From: Asticcacaulis tiandongensis
GTDB lineage: Bacteria; Pseudomonadota; Alphaproteobacteria; Caulobacterales; Caulobacteraceae
Direction of reading: 5' to 3'
NCBI RefSeq assembly: GCF_006475605.1
Contig: NZ_SSBC01000010.1
Location: forward strand, 992,001-1,056,000
Length of the DNA stretch: 64,000 bases
Part shown: piece by piece, positions 17,226 through 25,306 of the stretch
How the letters are laid out: each line of letters opens with the position of its first letter
Numbering within the stretch: position 1 is the stretch's first letter
The notes under the pieces: model-generated
Told to the model about the DNA's origin: nothing
Seen by the model: the letters and a program-made list of their open reading frames with translations, nothing else
The model's database searches: none
Position numbers and translations under genes: made by a program

Positions 17226-18380
17226 TCACCACTTTGTCGGATCGTCAGGCTGCACCTCAGCTGGCCGCTTGCGCGTCAGCGCCAGTATAAGCCCCATGGT
17301 CAGTCCCATAGCCATCAGCGACGACCCGCCATAGGAAATAAACGGCAGGGTCATCCCCTTGGGCGGAATGACGCTCAGGTTCACCGCCACATTAATGAAC
17401 ACCTGCAAACCGACTATAATATAAAGGCCAGACGTCGCAATCTGACGGAAAGGATCAGGCATATTCATAGCCTTCCATAGTCCGCGAAGAACGACGAAGC
17501 TGAACAACGCAATCAGCAGCAGTGATACCCATAGCCCATATTCTTCTGCCGCTACCGAATAGATAAAGTCGGTATGCATATCGGGAATAAGGCGCTTCAT
17601 CGTACCTTCATTGGTGCCGGTACCAAAGATGCCGCCATTGGCAATCGCCGCCGCCGCGCGCTCCACCTGATAGCGGTCGCCCTCGGGGGAGACAAATTCC
17701 TGAATACGGCTGCGGAAGTGCGGCAGAGCAAAATAAAGACTGACCATGCCCACGACCGCCGCCCCCGACATACCGATAATCCAGCGCATCGGCACACCTG
17801 AAATAAAGAAACAGGCCCCGAACACCAATGTAATCAGGATGGTCTGACCGGCATCCGGCTGAATGAGCAGTAGCCCGACACACAGCACATACAATATCAC
17901 GGCAATGGTCACACCGGGCACACCGCGCCCCTTCTGGCTTTCGGCGAACATCCAGGCGATCAGCACAATCAGGGCCGGTTTGATAAATTCCGACGGCTGA
18001 AGGCTGAAAAATTCCAGATCAAGCCAGCGCCGCCCACCCTTGGCCTTGTGGCCAATGAACGGCAGCAGGGCCATGATCGTCAGGGCCCCGCCATAGATCA
18101 GCGTACTGACCCGCCGCACCCCTTTGAGCGACAGCATGGACACGCTAATCATAAGGGTCGCTGACGCCACCGCAAAGATCAGATGCCGCTGGGTGTAATA
18201 GAAATCATTGGCTGACCCGATCTTGGGCGCGGCCACCGGTGACGACGAAAACGAAAACACCAGACCGGCAAAGATCAGCAACAATACCGACGCCAGCGTG
18301 ACACGGTCCACCGTCCACCACCAGATAGCCAGTGGCGAACGATCAGTACGCGTAAAAGGATGGGCATAGCCTTGGGGCAT
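17226..18380 (-). CDS. ftsW: FtsW lipid II polymerase (SEDS family)
   Basis: Septal peptidoglycan glycosyltransferase of the divisome. The 384 residues have about ten transmembrane segments, a long extracytoplasmic loop (FRSRIQEFVSPEGDRYQ), the SEDS signature near the end (PPKGMTLPFISYGGSSLMAMG), and GGRRWLDL in the middle. FtsW rather than RodA is chosen because murG and murC follow. Start ATG 18380; no clear Shine-Dalgarno. A CtrA-type box lies 100 bases upstream, consistent with cell-cycle control of division genes in Caulobacter. Confidence 0.95.
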   Translation of the reverse strand: MPQGYAHPFTRTDRSPLAIWWWTVDRVTLASVLLLIFAGLVFSFSSSPVAAPKIGSANDFYYTQRHLIFAVASATLMISVSMLSLKGVRRVSTLIYGGALTIMALLPFIGHKAKGGRRWLDLEFFSLQPSEFIKPALIVLIAWMFAESQKGRGVPGVTIAVILYVLCVGLLLIQPDAGQTILITLVFGACFFISGVPMRWIIGMSGAAVVGMVSLYFALPHFRSRIQEFVSPEGDRYQVERAAAAIANGGIFGTGTNEGTMKRLIPDMHTDFIYSVAAEEYGLWVSLLLIALFSFVVLRGLWKAMNMPDPFRQIATSGLYIIVGLQVFINVAVNLSVIPPKGMTLPFISYGGSSLMAMGLTMGLILALTRKRPAEVQPDDPTKW

Positions 18381-18479
18381 GGCGGGTACCGGAAATTGCA
18401 GAAAACCGATGCAGCAAACCCGTCAGATTTGCCCACATTTTCACACCGGCCACATTGCCCCCACAGTCGCCAGACGTGG

Positions 18480-18494
18480 TTAAAAACCCGTTAA
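18480..18494. promoter_or_regulatory. CtrA-type box TTAA-N7-TTAA
   Basis: TTAA (18480-18483), seven bases, TTAA (18491-18494): an exact match to the full CtrA site of Caulobacterales. It lies between the divergent genes ftsW and the 92-residue protein. I looked for this pattern in the other intergenic regions and saw no other. Confidence 0.6.
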
Positions 18495-18524
18495 ATTAAC
18501 CCGTCATCAACATCTTTTAGCGCC

Positions 18525-18554
18525 TTGACAAGCCCCCGCCCCAGCACTCACAAT
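18525..18554 (+). promoter_or_regulatory. Possible sigma-70-type promoter for the gene at 18590
   Basis: TTGACA (18525-18530), 18-base spacer, CACAAT (18549-18554), 35 bases before the ATG. The -35 is perfect and the -10 matches four of six. The CtrA-type box lies 30 bases further upstream. Confidence 0.4.
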
Positions 18555-18589
18555 TACGCATCAAAGAACATAAACGCTCAGGAAACCCG

Positions 18590-18868
18590 ATGACCGATTC
18601 CGTTAATGCCGCCTTCGCTTCTATGGCCTCGGCCCATATTACTCAGGCCAACACCAATGCAGAACAACATGGCCATGAACTGTCAGGCATTGCCCTGACC
18701 CACGCCGCCGCGCGTTACAACGCCTTTTTGCTGTCCATCGAAAGCTCAAGCAAGGGCAAGCTGAACGCCTCACGCGAGGAATTTATCAATCAATCCGTCG
18801 CTCAGTACCGCGAATTCCTAAATCATCACTACGACGAATACGCCAGGGCCGAAGCGGAAAACGCCTGA
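18590..18868 (+). CDS. Small cytosolic protein, DUF3144-like
   Basis: A 92-residue acidic helical protein. The segment ALTHAAARYNAFLLSIES, followed by FINQSVAQYREFLNHHYDEY, resembles DUF3144 proteins, whose function is unknown. No signal peptide or membrane segment. ATG 18590 has AGGAAA about five bases upstream. It is divergent from ftsW and shares with it the CtrA-type box, so cell-cycle dependent expression is possible (inference). Confidence 0.65.
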   Translation: MTDSVNAAFASMASAHITQANTNAEQHGHELSGIALTHAAARYNAFLLSIESSSKGKLNASREEFINQSVAQYREFLNHHYDEYARAEAENA

Positions 18869-18875
18869 TTCTGGC

Positions 18876-18936
18876 CTCCTCCCCTGCGAAGCGGGGGAGG
18901 TGCCGAGCGAAGTCGAGGCGGAGGGGGCAAGCCCCT
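18876..18936. repeat. Dispersed palindromic intergenic element, copy 5
   Basis: CCTCCTCCCCTGCGAAGCGG through GGGAGGTGCCGAGCGAAGTC and GAGGCGGAGGGGGCAAGCCC. Nearly identical to the copy at 29199. Confidence 0.85.
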
Positions 18937-18943
18937 TAAACCC

Positions 18944-18975
18944 AAAAGCCCCTTCTGTTTTCAGAGGGGCTTTTT
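18944..18975. terminator. Bidirectional terminator between the DUF3144-like gene and hslU
   Basis: AAAAGCCCCT (18944-18953) pairs with AGGGGCTTTT (18965-18974), with inner CTG/CAG pairing. Runs of A and T at both ends serve both convergent genes. Confidence 0.85.
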
Positions 18976-18977
18976 AA

Positions 18978-20276
18978 TCAAAGAATATACCGGCTCAAGT
19001 CAGCATCACCGGCAATCTCGCCTAAGCGCTCACGCACATAGGCCGCGTCAATCGTAATGGTCTGGCCTGACTGGTCAGCCGCCGTAAAGCTCAAATCCTC
19101 CATCACCTTTTCGATAATGGTCTGAAGCCTGCGCGCACCGATATTCTCGACCTTGGCATTGACCTGCGCGGCCGCTGCGGCCATTTCGGCCACCGCCCCA
19201 TCATCAAACGCAAGCGTCAGACCTTCGGTCGCCAGAAGCGCCTGATTCTGCTTCAGAAGATTGGCTTCCGGCTCGGTCAGAATGCGCTTGAAATCGGCCT
19301 CGGTCAGGGCCTTAAGCTCGACACGGATCGGCAAACGCCCCTGCAATTCCGGCAGCAAATCCGAGGGCTTGGCGACATGGAACGCCCCTGAGGCGATGAA
19401 CAAAATATGGTCGGTCTTCACCGGGCCGTATTTCGTCGAAACCGTGGTGCCTTCAATCAGCGGCAACAGATCGCGCTGCACGCCTTCGCGGGAGACATCG
19501 GCGCCACTACGATCGGAACGCGATGCCACCTTGTCGATTTCATCAAGGAAGACAATCCCTTCCTGTTCCGCCAGAGTCAGCGCCTCACGAGATACCGCCT
19601 CCTGATCCAGAAGCTTTTCGCTTTCCTCGGACAGCAGGATCGGCTGCGCCGCCTTAACCGTCAGGCGCACATTTTTCTGCTTGCCGCCCATAGCCTTGGA
19701 CAACATCTCCGACAGGTTTATGGCATTGCCGGGCTGACCGGGGATTTCAAACATGCCAACACTGTTGCCGCTATCGGTCACCGAAATCTCGACTTCCTTG
19801 TCATCGAGTTCACCGGCCCGAAGGCGCTTGCGGAAGCTGTCGCGCGTCGCAGGCGTTGCCGTTGCCCCGACCAGCGCGTCAAGCAACCGCTCCTCCGCCG
19901 CCGCTTCCGCCTTGGCGCGCACGCCCTGACGGTTCTTTTCCTTGACCATCAATATGGCCGCCTCCACCAGATCACGAACAATCTGATCGACATCGCGGCC
20001 GACATAGCCGACCTCGGTGAACTTGGTCGCTTCAATCTTGATGAACGGGGCCTGCGCCAGCTTGGCCAGACGCCGTGCAATCTCGGTCTTGCCGACCCCC
20101 GTAGGCCCTATCAGCAAAATATTTTTCGGCGTGATTTCATCGCGAATATCATCCGCCGTCTGCTTGCGCCGCCAGCGATTACGCAAGGCGACCGCGACTG
20201 CCTTCTTGGCGTCATTATGCCCGATGATATGACGATCGAGTTCGGAAACAATTTCACGTGGGGAAAAGCTGGTCAT
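18978..20276 (-). CDS. hslU: HslU, ATPase subunit of the HslUV protease
   Basis: AAA+ unfoldase that feeds substrates to HslV. The 432 residues start at ATG 20276 ([20 protein letters not shown]), overlapping the TAA of the GNAT gene (TAATG). Walker A is [20 protein letters not shown], the pore motif region [13 protein letters not shown], Walker [12 protein letters not shown], and the C-terminal tail LSRYIL is the type that docks into HslV. A longer in-frame start at 20312 would run back into the GNAT gene. hslV-GNAT-hslU is one transcription unit. Confidence 0.97.
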   Translation of the reverse strand: MTSFSPREIVSELDRHIIGHNDAKKAVAVALRNRWRRKQTADDIRDEITPKNILLIGPTGVGKTEIARRLAKLAQAPFIKIEATKFTEVGYVGRDVDQIVRDLVEAAILMVKEKNRQGVRAKAEAAAEERLLDALVGATATPATRDSFRKRLRAGELDDKEVEISVTDSGNSVGMFEIPGQPGNAINLSEMLSKAMGGKQKNVRLTVKAAQPILLSEESEKLLDQEAVSREALTLAEQEGIVFLDEIDKVASRSDRSGADVSREGVQRDLLPLIEGTTVSTKYGPVKTDHILFIASGAFHVAKPSDLLPELQGRLPIRVELKALTEADFKRILTEPEANLLKQNQALLATEGLTLAFDDGAVAEMAAAAAQVNAKVENIGARRLQTIIEKVMEDLSFTAADQSGQTITIDAAYVRERLGEIAGDADLSRYIL

Positions 20277-20773
20277 TATTTCACTCTGTGCATAAGCGTG
20301 ACACGGCCCCATTGGGGGCTATCGTGTTGTTCATAAATATCAAATCCGGCCTTCTGATAGCATCGGATGGCTATTTCATTGTCGGAATCGGGATCAACCA
20401 GTAATTTCGGCGCGCCGCCCTTAAGCAACATATCACCGAACTGACGCAGGATTTGTGGCCCCAGCCCCTGTCCGGTCAGGCTCACATCACCGATAAACAT
20501 ATCGACGCCCTGCGCCCCTTTCGGCTGACCGGCGAAGTAAAACCCGTCATCACTTAGCGCCGGATCGTAGTGCTGAATATAGCCCACAGGCTTACGGTTA
20601 AACTCCACAATGAAGGCTGCGCCCTCCGAAGACCCGATAAGCCCCAAAGCTTCCTCAACCTCTTCGTCGGGCGTTGATCCATCCTGATGCCACCACAGCC
20701 TGACGTGCGGCGACGACATCCAGATAAACAACAGGCCGGAATCAGCTTCTTTCAGGGGGCGAAAGCTTATCAA
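20276..20773 (-). CDS. GNAT acetyltransferase of the AAC(6')-like type, inside the hslVU operon
   Basis: A 165-residue GCN5-related N-acetyltransferase. The acetyl-CoA loop is [39 protein letters not shown] and [20 protein letters not shown] resemble aminoglycoside 6'-N-acetyltransferases of the AacA4 kind. The start is TTG 20773, overlapping the hslV stop by four bases; the stop overlaps hslU ATG by one. So all three genes are translationally coupled. The substrate is unknown; chromosomal members may act on proteins or metabolites and the similarity alone does not show drug resistance. From memory, the gene order is conserved in related Caulobacteraceae. Confidence 0.85.
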   Translation of the reverse strand: MISFRPLKEADSGLLFIWMSSPHVRLWWHQDGSTPDEEVEEALGLIGSSEGAAFIVEFNRKPVGYIQHYDPALSDDGFYFAGQPKGAQGVDMFIGDVSLTGQGLGPQILRQFGDMLLKGGAPKLLVDPDSDNEIAIRCYQKAGFDIYEQHDSPQWGRVTLMHRVK

Positions 20774-21324
20774 GCCTCAAGCGACTCCAGCGTAACATTA
20801 CCATTGGTATAGACGCAGATTTCACCGGCAATCTTCATGGCCTTGCGGGCAATGACCTCGGCATCCGGCTCATATTCCAAAAGGGCACGCGCCGCCGACA
20901 GGGCATAGGTGCCCCCCGATCCGATTGCCGCCACCCCGTCTTCCGGCTCCAGCACATCACCAACACCGGTAATGGTCAGGATAGTGTTCCTGTCACCCAC
21001 CAGCAGCATGGCCTCCAGGCGGCGCAGATACCGATCCGTGCGCCAGTCTTTCGCCAGATCGACACAGGCCCGCGCCAGCTGATCGGGATAAAGCTCAAGC
21101 TTGGCCTCAAGCCGCTCAAGCAAGGTAAAGGCATCTGCCGTGGCACCGGCAAAGCCGACGATCACCTTGCCACCGGCCAGCGTGCGCACCTTGCGTGCCC
21201 CACCCTTGACTATGGTCGGCCCCATCGACACCTGACCGTCTCCGGCGATGACGGTCTTGCCGCCTTTACGCACCGCAACAATAGTCGTGCCGTGCCAGTT
21301 AGGAAAATTGCTATCTTGAGTCAT
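20770..21324 (-). CDS. hslV: HslV, peptidase subunit of the HslUV protease
   Basis: Proteasome-like threonine peptidase forming a double hexamer under HslU. The 184 residues include a 12-residue N-terminal propeptide; the catalytic Thr is Thr13 in [20 protein letters not shown] after processing. [19 protein letters not shown] and [16 protein letters not shown] are family motifs. Start ATG 21324. It heads the operon. I could not define a sigma-32 promoter upstream. Confidence 0.97.
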   Translation of the reverse strand: MTQDSNFPNWHGTTIVAVRKGGKTVIAGDGQVSMGPTIVKGGARKVRTLAGGKVIVGFAGATADAFTLLERLEAKLELYPDQLARACVDLAKDWRTDRYLRRLEAMLLVGDRNTILTITGVGDVLEPEDGVAAIGSGGTYALSAARALLEYEPDAEVIARKAMKIAGEICVYTNGNVTLESLEA

Positions 21325-21393
21325 AAACGTCTAATTGGCGGTTTTCCGCCGCCGTTTCAATAGGCCGGTCTCTATTTCATGCCGCCTTCTTCA

Positions 21394-21456
21394 CTCCTCC
21401 CTGCCTTTGGCGGGGAGGGGGACCGCGACCGCTTGCGGTCGGGGTGGTGAGGTATC
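21394..21456. repeat. Dispersed palindromic intergenic element, copy 6
   Basis: CTCCCTGCC-TTT-GGCGGGGAG followed by CGACCGC-TT-GCGGTCG and GGGGTGGTGAGGTATC, between hslV and the DUF1275 gene. Same plan as the copy at 14619. Confidence 0.85.
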
Positions 21457-21475
21457 TTTCTTTTTTTTCTGAGCC

Positions 21476-22234
21476 CTACCTGCCCTTCCCTCGCAGCCGT
21501 CGCGTCAGATCATCCAGAACCGGCCCGATCCCCACCGCCGCCAGCAGCGCCGAGAACGGCAGAACACTGACAAAGCCAAAGCGGCTGAAGCTATAGGCTC
21601 CTATAAATCCCCCCAGCAAAAACGCCAGCAACAGGCCCGCTAAGACGCTCGCCTTGCGGCTGTCCCACAGAGTCTGCGTGCCCACTGTCCGGCTAAACAA
21701 AAACCGTCCGACCTCGATCCCCAGATCGGTAATAACGCCGGTCATGTGCGTGGTACGGATAACCGCATGCGATGCCTTGGTGATCAGGCTGTTCTGCAAG
21801 CCCATGATATAACACAGCAAAGCAATCGTGGTTTCCGTCGCCAGATAGATGTCAAACACCAGATTGGCCGCCAGAAGCCCAAACAGCAGCAGCAAAAACG
21901 CTTCAAGCAGTATGGCCAGCGCAAATTCCGAATGCAGCCGCTTAAACCGCGCCCAGTTGATCAGCAGACTTGAAGTTACCGCGCCGCAGAAAAAGCTGAA
22001 AACATAGATGAATACCGCCACCGCAAAGCCAAACTGGCCTAGCACCACATGATCAGCCAGCCCGGAAACAAACCCGCTCATATGCGACGTATAGGCCCCG
22101 ACCGCCAGAAAACCTCCGGCATTGATTGCCCCGGCAACAAAGGCGAGAACAAACCCCAACCGCCGGTCACCGGCCTCCGTGCGCCGCCTGCCGCTTAGGT
22201 GTCTGCTGTAATTCCGGTTTAAACGTCTGGCCAT
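21476..22234 (-). CDS. YoaK/DUF1275 family membrane protein
   Basis: A 252-residue polytopic membrane protein with six or seven hydrophobic segments. The family hallmark is AFVAGAINAGGFLAVGAYTSHMSGF near the N-terminus (DUF1275), with MGLQNSLITK and RTTHMTGVITDLGIE later. The function of the family is not established. ATG 22234 has GGGGAG about five bases upstream; ATG 22258 in frame is weaker. Divergent from the MoeB-like gene. Confidence 0.85.
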   Translation of the reverse strand: MARRLNRNYSRHLSGRRRTEAGDRRLGFVLAFVAGAINAGGFLAVGAYTSHMSGFVSGLADHVVLGQFGFAVAVFIYVFSFFCGAVTSSLLINWARFKRLHSEFALAILLEAFLLLLFGLLAANLVFDIYLATETTIALLCYIMGLQNSLITKASHAVIRTTHMTGVITDLGIEVGRFLFSRTVGTQTLWDSRKASVLAGLLLAFLLGGFIGAYSFSRFGFVSVLPFSALLAAVGIGPVLDDLTRRLRGKGR

Positions 22235-22319
22235 CACACTCCCCGACCACGTGACCATAGGCCCCGGAGGCCCGCTTCTGCAAGCTTCCCTGCTGGCATT
22301 CCGCCGCTGACAGGCCTAT

Positions 22320-23063
22320 ATGGCATCCATGCTCTCAGATGATGAACTCGACCGTTACGCCCGTCATATCGTGCTGAAAGAAATCGGCGGCGCGGGCCAG
22401 ATGCGCCTCAAGGCCGCGAAGGTGTTGCTGATCGGCGCAGGCGGCATAGGCGCCCCTGCGTCACTTTATCTCGCTGCTGCCGGTGTCGGGACGCTCGGCC
22501 TGATTGATGATGACACAGTATCCCTTTCCAACCTGCAACGTCAGGTGATCTTCAGAACAGACGACATCGATACCCCAAAGGTCGAAGCCGCCGCCACCCA
22601 CCTTAAGGCGCTCAATCCGCACACGGCTGTCATTACGCACAACCTGCGCCTGACCGAATCCAATGCCGCCGACCTTATCGCCCCCTATGACATTGTGCTC
22701 GACGGCAGCGACACCTTCCACACCCGCCATCTGGTCAACAAGACCTGCATAAGGCTGAATAAGGCACTGGTTTCCGCGGCCCTTGGCCGCTTCAATGGTC
22801 AGGTCAGCGTCTTCACCGGCAAACCCTGCTATCAGTGTCTGGTGCCCGACATTCCACCTGATGCCGAAACCTGTGAGCGCATGGGCGTGGTCGGGGCGAT
22901 AGCTGGCATTATCGGCACGATGGGCGCACTTGAGGTCATCAAGCTAATCACCGGCGCCGGTGAGCCGCTTACGGGTAAACTGCTGATCTTCGATGGCCTG
23001 ACCATGCAGTCACGTACCGTATCCTTACCCGCCGAACCTGATTGTCCGGTCTGTGGCGCTTAA
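22320..23063 (+). CDS. moeB: MoeB/ThiF-family sulfur-carrier adenylyltransferase
   Basis: E1-like enzyme that adenylates the C-terminus of a small sulfur-carrier protein (MoaD or ThiS). The 247 residues show RYARHIVLKEIGGAGQ, the nucleotide-binding VLLIGAGGIGAPASLYLA, NLQRQVIF, and the Zn-binding pairs CYQC and CPVC; the motif around CERMGVVG holds the likely reactive Cys. There is no C-terminal rhodanese domain. No molybdopterin or thiamine genes are adjacent, so MoeB versus ThiF is not decided. ATG 22320, weak Shine-Dalgarno. Two hairpins follow. Confidence 0.85.
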   Translation: MASMLSDDELDRYARHIVLKEIGGAGQMRLKAAKVLLIGAGGIGAPASLYLAAAGVGTLGLIDDDTVSLSNLQRQVIFRTDDIDTPKVEAAATHLKALNPHTAVITHNLRLTESNAADLIAPYDIVLDGSDTFHTRHLVNKTCIRLNKALVSAALGRFNGQVSVFTGKPCYQCLVPDIPPDAETCERMGVVGAIAGIIGTMGALEVIKLITGAGEPLTGKLLIFDGLTMQSRTVSLPAEPDCPVCGA

Positions 23064-23121
23064 ATCTTTTTGGCCTCAGATACTGGAAATTCCGTTCGCC
23101 CCACCTATCTAACAACCATAG

Positions 23122-23202
23122 GCCGGAACTATCTTCCCCCCCCTCAGGGTTCCGGCTTTGCGACGCTTAAGGCCTCCCCCCCTCCGGCCTTAAGCGTCTT
23201 TT
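23122..23202 (+). terminator. Tandem hairpins and terminator after the moeB-like gene
   Basis: GCCGGAAC/GTTCCGGC (23122-23129 with 23149-23156), then a perfect 13-bp stem GACGCTTAAGGCC/GGCCTTAAGCGTC (23162-23174, 23186-23198) with a C-rich loop and a T-tract. Confidence 0.85.
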
Positions 23203-23218
23203 ATATACGGAGCCATCC

Positions 23219-23722
23219 TTGGCTGATCCCATAAGCCTCCGCCCCCTTGAGATCACTGACCTGCCCCGCGTGCAAAATCTGGCGCATGATATCTGGCCGG
23301 AATGTTACAAGGGTATTCTGGATGACGCGCAGATCCCCGCGATGGTCAAAAGCCTCTACGCCCTGCCCGCCCTGCACCATGAAATAGCCGTCGAAGGACA
23401 CCGCTACTGGATCGCAGAGACCAGAGATCGTGATCTGGGTTTCGCCTCAGCGTTTCAGGAAGGTGATAGCGTATGGATCAAGAAGCTCTATCTTCGGGCG
23501 AAAACGCGTGGACAGGGCCTTGGCAAACGCCTGATAACCCTGATATCAGACGCCTTTCCCGACACCACCCGCCTGAACCTCTATGTCAATGACGGCAATG
23601 CACCGGCCATTGCCTTCTACCGGTCTCAGGGCTTTGAGATTATCGACACGCTTGCCGTTCAGATGGGCCCTTACCCCTTCACTGACCACATTATGTCGCG
23701 CCCCATTCCCGTTGAAAATTGA
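23219..23722 (+). CDS. GNAT acetyltransferase (first of a tandem pair)
   Basis: A 167-residue GCN5-related N-acetyltransferase. The acetyl-CoA loop is RAKTRGQGLGKRLI; the C-terminal NAPAIAFYRSQGFEI is the classic end of the fold. Start is TTG 23219 with CGGAG about eight bases upstream. It is 51 bases from a related GNAT gene; both share LRP/LRI at the start, DIWPECYK or IIWPRLYR, HRYWIAE or HIYWLAS, and KLYL or KIYV before the loop. They are diverged tandem duplicates. Substrate unknown. Confidence 0.85.
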   Translation: MADPISLRPLEITDLPRVQNLAHDIWPECYKGILDDAQIPAMVKSLYALPALHHEIAVEGHRYWIAETRDRDLGFASAFQEGDSVWIKKLYLRAKTRGQGLGKRLITLISDAFPDTTRLNLYVNDGNAPAIAFYRSQGFEIIDTLAVQMGPYPFTDHIMSRPIPVEN

Positions 23723-23773
23723 CCTAAAAATTAGACGTTTATAGCCACCGCATTTTATGGCTATATTCGATTC

Positions 23774-24268
23774 ATGAGCTCAACGCCCCGCCTGCGCATC
23801 ATCGATAAGGACGAACTGGCCATAGTCCGCGAACTGGCCATGATCATCTGGCCGCGACTGTATCGCAACGTCGTGTCACCGGTTCAGATGGACGCCATCA
23901 TCAGCGCCCTGTTCGACCTGGATACCCTCGAAGACGACATGGACGAACGCGGCCATATCTACTGGCTGGCCAGCGCTGGCAGCACGCCTGCGGGCTTTTT
24001 GTCGGCGGCCCTGACCGGCGACCGCATCGACATTCACAAGATCTATGTCCGTGAAGATTTTCGCGGTACAGGCCTAGGCAAGGCCCTGATGCAGGCCCCG
24101 CTTGATCATTTCCCTGAGGCCCGCAGCCTGTCCCTGATTGTTCCGGTTGACCATGATCAGGGCGCAGGCTTTGCCCGTCACTCCGGCTTTGAATTTGTCC
24201 GCGAAGACCCCGTCAGCATCGCGGGCTACGACCTGACCAACCACGTGATGCACAAAGCCCTGACCTGA
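23774..24268 (+). CDS. GNAT acetyltransferase (second of a tandem pair)
   Basis: A 164-residue paralogue of the preceding gene. The acetyl-CoA loop reads REDFRGTGLGKALMQ. The C-terminal part is more diverged: the usual aromatic residues before the last strand are replaced by GAGFARHSGFEF. ATG 23774. It ends three bases before the corA start, so the two are probably one transcription unit. Substrate unknown. Confidence 0.85.
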   Translation: MSSTPRLRIIDKDELAIVRELAMIIWPRLYRNVVSPVQMDAIISALFDLDTLEDDMDERGHIYWLASAGSTPAGFLSAALTGDRIDIHKIYVREDFRGTGLGKALMQAPLDHFPEARSLSLIVPVDHDQGAGFARHSGFEFVREDPVSIAGYDLTNHVMHKALT

Positions 24269-24271
24269 CGC

Positions 24272-25240
24272 ATGACCGTAATCGCCGCCTATCTTTACCG
24301 TAACGGTCAGAAAATTCGACCCATTGAGGTTGGCGAAAAGGTTGATTGCGCCGCCGATAAGTCCGAATTTGTCTGGATCGGACTGGCTGATCCGACCTTA
24401 GAGGAAATGCGCATCCTCAAGGATACCTATGGCCTTCACCCTCTGGCGGTCGAAGATGCCTTCAAGGCCAACCAGCTCCCCAAGGTCGACATCTACGGCG
24501 ATCAGTTGTTTGTTGTCGCGCGTACGGCGCACCTTGATGACGGGGCCATTAAATACGGCGAAACGGCGCTGTTTGTCGGCAAAAGCCACATCATCAGCGT
24601 CCGCAGCGGCTCGGCCCGCTCCCACAGCACATTGCGCACCGAACTCGAAAACGTCCCGACCCTTTTATCGCATGGCGTTGATTATGTTCTGCACGCCATT
24701 CTCGATTTCATCGTTGACGGCTACCTGCCGGTCATCGAAGCCATCGAAGATGAAGTGCTGGGCATGGAGCAGCACACGGTCGACAGCTTCCTTGGACGGG
24801 CTGAAATCACCCGCATCTTCTTCCTCCGGCGCGAACTGATCCGCTTTCAGCGCATCCTTGTGCCTATGAGCGAGGTGGCCGGTAAGCTGACCCGCACTGA
24901 CCTGCCGTGCATCGACCCCGAGGCCCGCCCCTATTTCAACGATGTGCTTGACCATGTGCGGCGCGTCCTGACCATGGTCGATGACCTGCGGCAGGTGTTA
25001 AGCAGCGTCTTTGAATTCAGCAATTTGCTTGAGCAGCAGCGCACCGGTGCCATTACCCGCCAACTGGCGGCCTGGGCAGCGATTCTCGCCGTGCCGACCG
25101 CCATAGCCGGTATCTACGGCATGAACTTCGAATTCATGCCCGAACTCACTACCCGCTATGGCTATTTCGTGGTGCTGGGCGTCATTGTGGTCATCTGCGC
25201 CCTGCTCTATGCGCGTTTCCGCCGCATGAAGTGGCTTTAA
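24272..25240 (+). CDS. corA: CorA-family magnesium/divalent-cation transporter
   Basis: Pentameric channel for Mg2+ (and Co2+/Ni2+) uptake. The 322 residues hold the cytoplasmic funnel domain (LHPLAVEDAF near the start), a long helix ending in LRQVLSSVFEFSNLLEQQR, and two C-terminal transmembrane segments with the signature YGMNFEFMPE between them and a basic tail (RFRRMKWL). ATG 24272 lies three bases after the GNAT gene. A palindromic element follows. No M-box leader is present. Confidence 0.93.
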   Translation: MTVIAAYLYRNGQKIRPIEVGEKVDCAADKSEFVWIGLADPTLEEMRILKDTYGLHPLAVEDAFKANQLPKVDIYGDQLFVVARTAHLDDGAIKYGETALFVGKSHIISVRSGSARSHSTLRTELENVPTLLSHGVDYVLHAILDFIVDGYLPVIEAIEDEVLGMEQHTVDSFLGRAEITRIFFLRRELIRFQRILVPMSEVAGKLTRTDLPCIDPEARPYFNDVLDHVRRVLTMVDDLRQVLSSVFEFSNLLEQQRTGAITRQLAAWAAILAVPTAIAGIYGMNFEFMPELTTRYGYFVVLGVIVVICALLYARFRRMKWL

Positions 25241-25244
25241 AAAA

Positions 25245-25306
25245 CATCCTCCCCTGTTTACGGGGGAGGTGTCGCAGCGCAGTCTGCGACGGAGGGGGCA
25301 TTCCCC
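25245..25306. repeat. Dispersed palindromic intergenic element, copy 7 (between convergent genes)
   Basis: CCTCCCC-TGTTTA-CGGGGGAGG then GTCGCAG-CGCAGT-CTGCGAC and GGAGGGGGCATTCCCC. It exactly fills the gap between the corA and ispG stop codons and may work as their shared terminator. Confidence 0.85.

Noticed and set aside
20276-20773. Aminoglycoside resistance gene
   Set aside because: The GNAT resembles AAC(6') enzymes, but the hslVU context and chromosomal setting do not support a resistance role.
21325-21393. Possible heat-shock promoter before hslV (TTGAAA on the minus strand)
   Set aside because: No -10 element at a fitting distance, so I do not call it.
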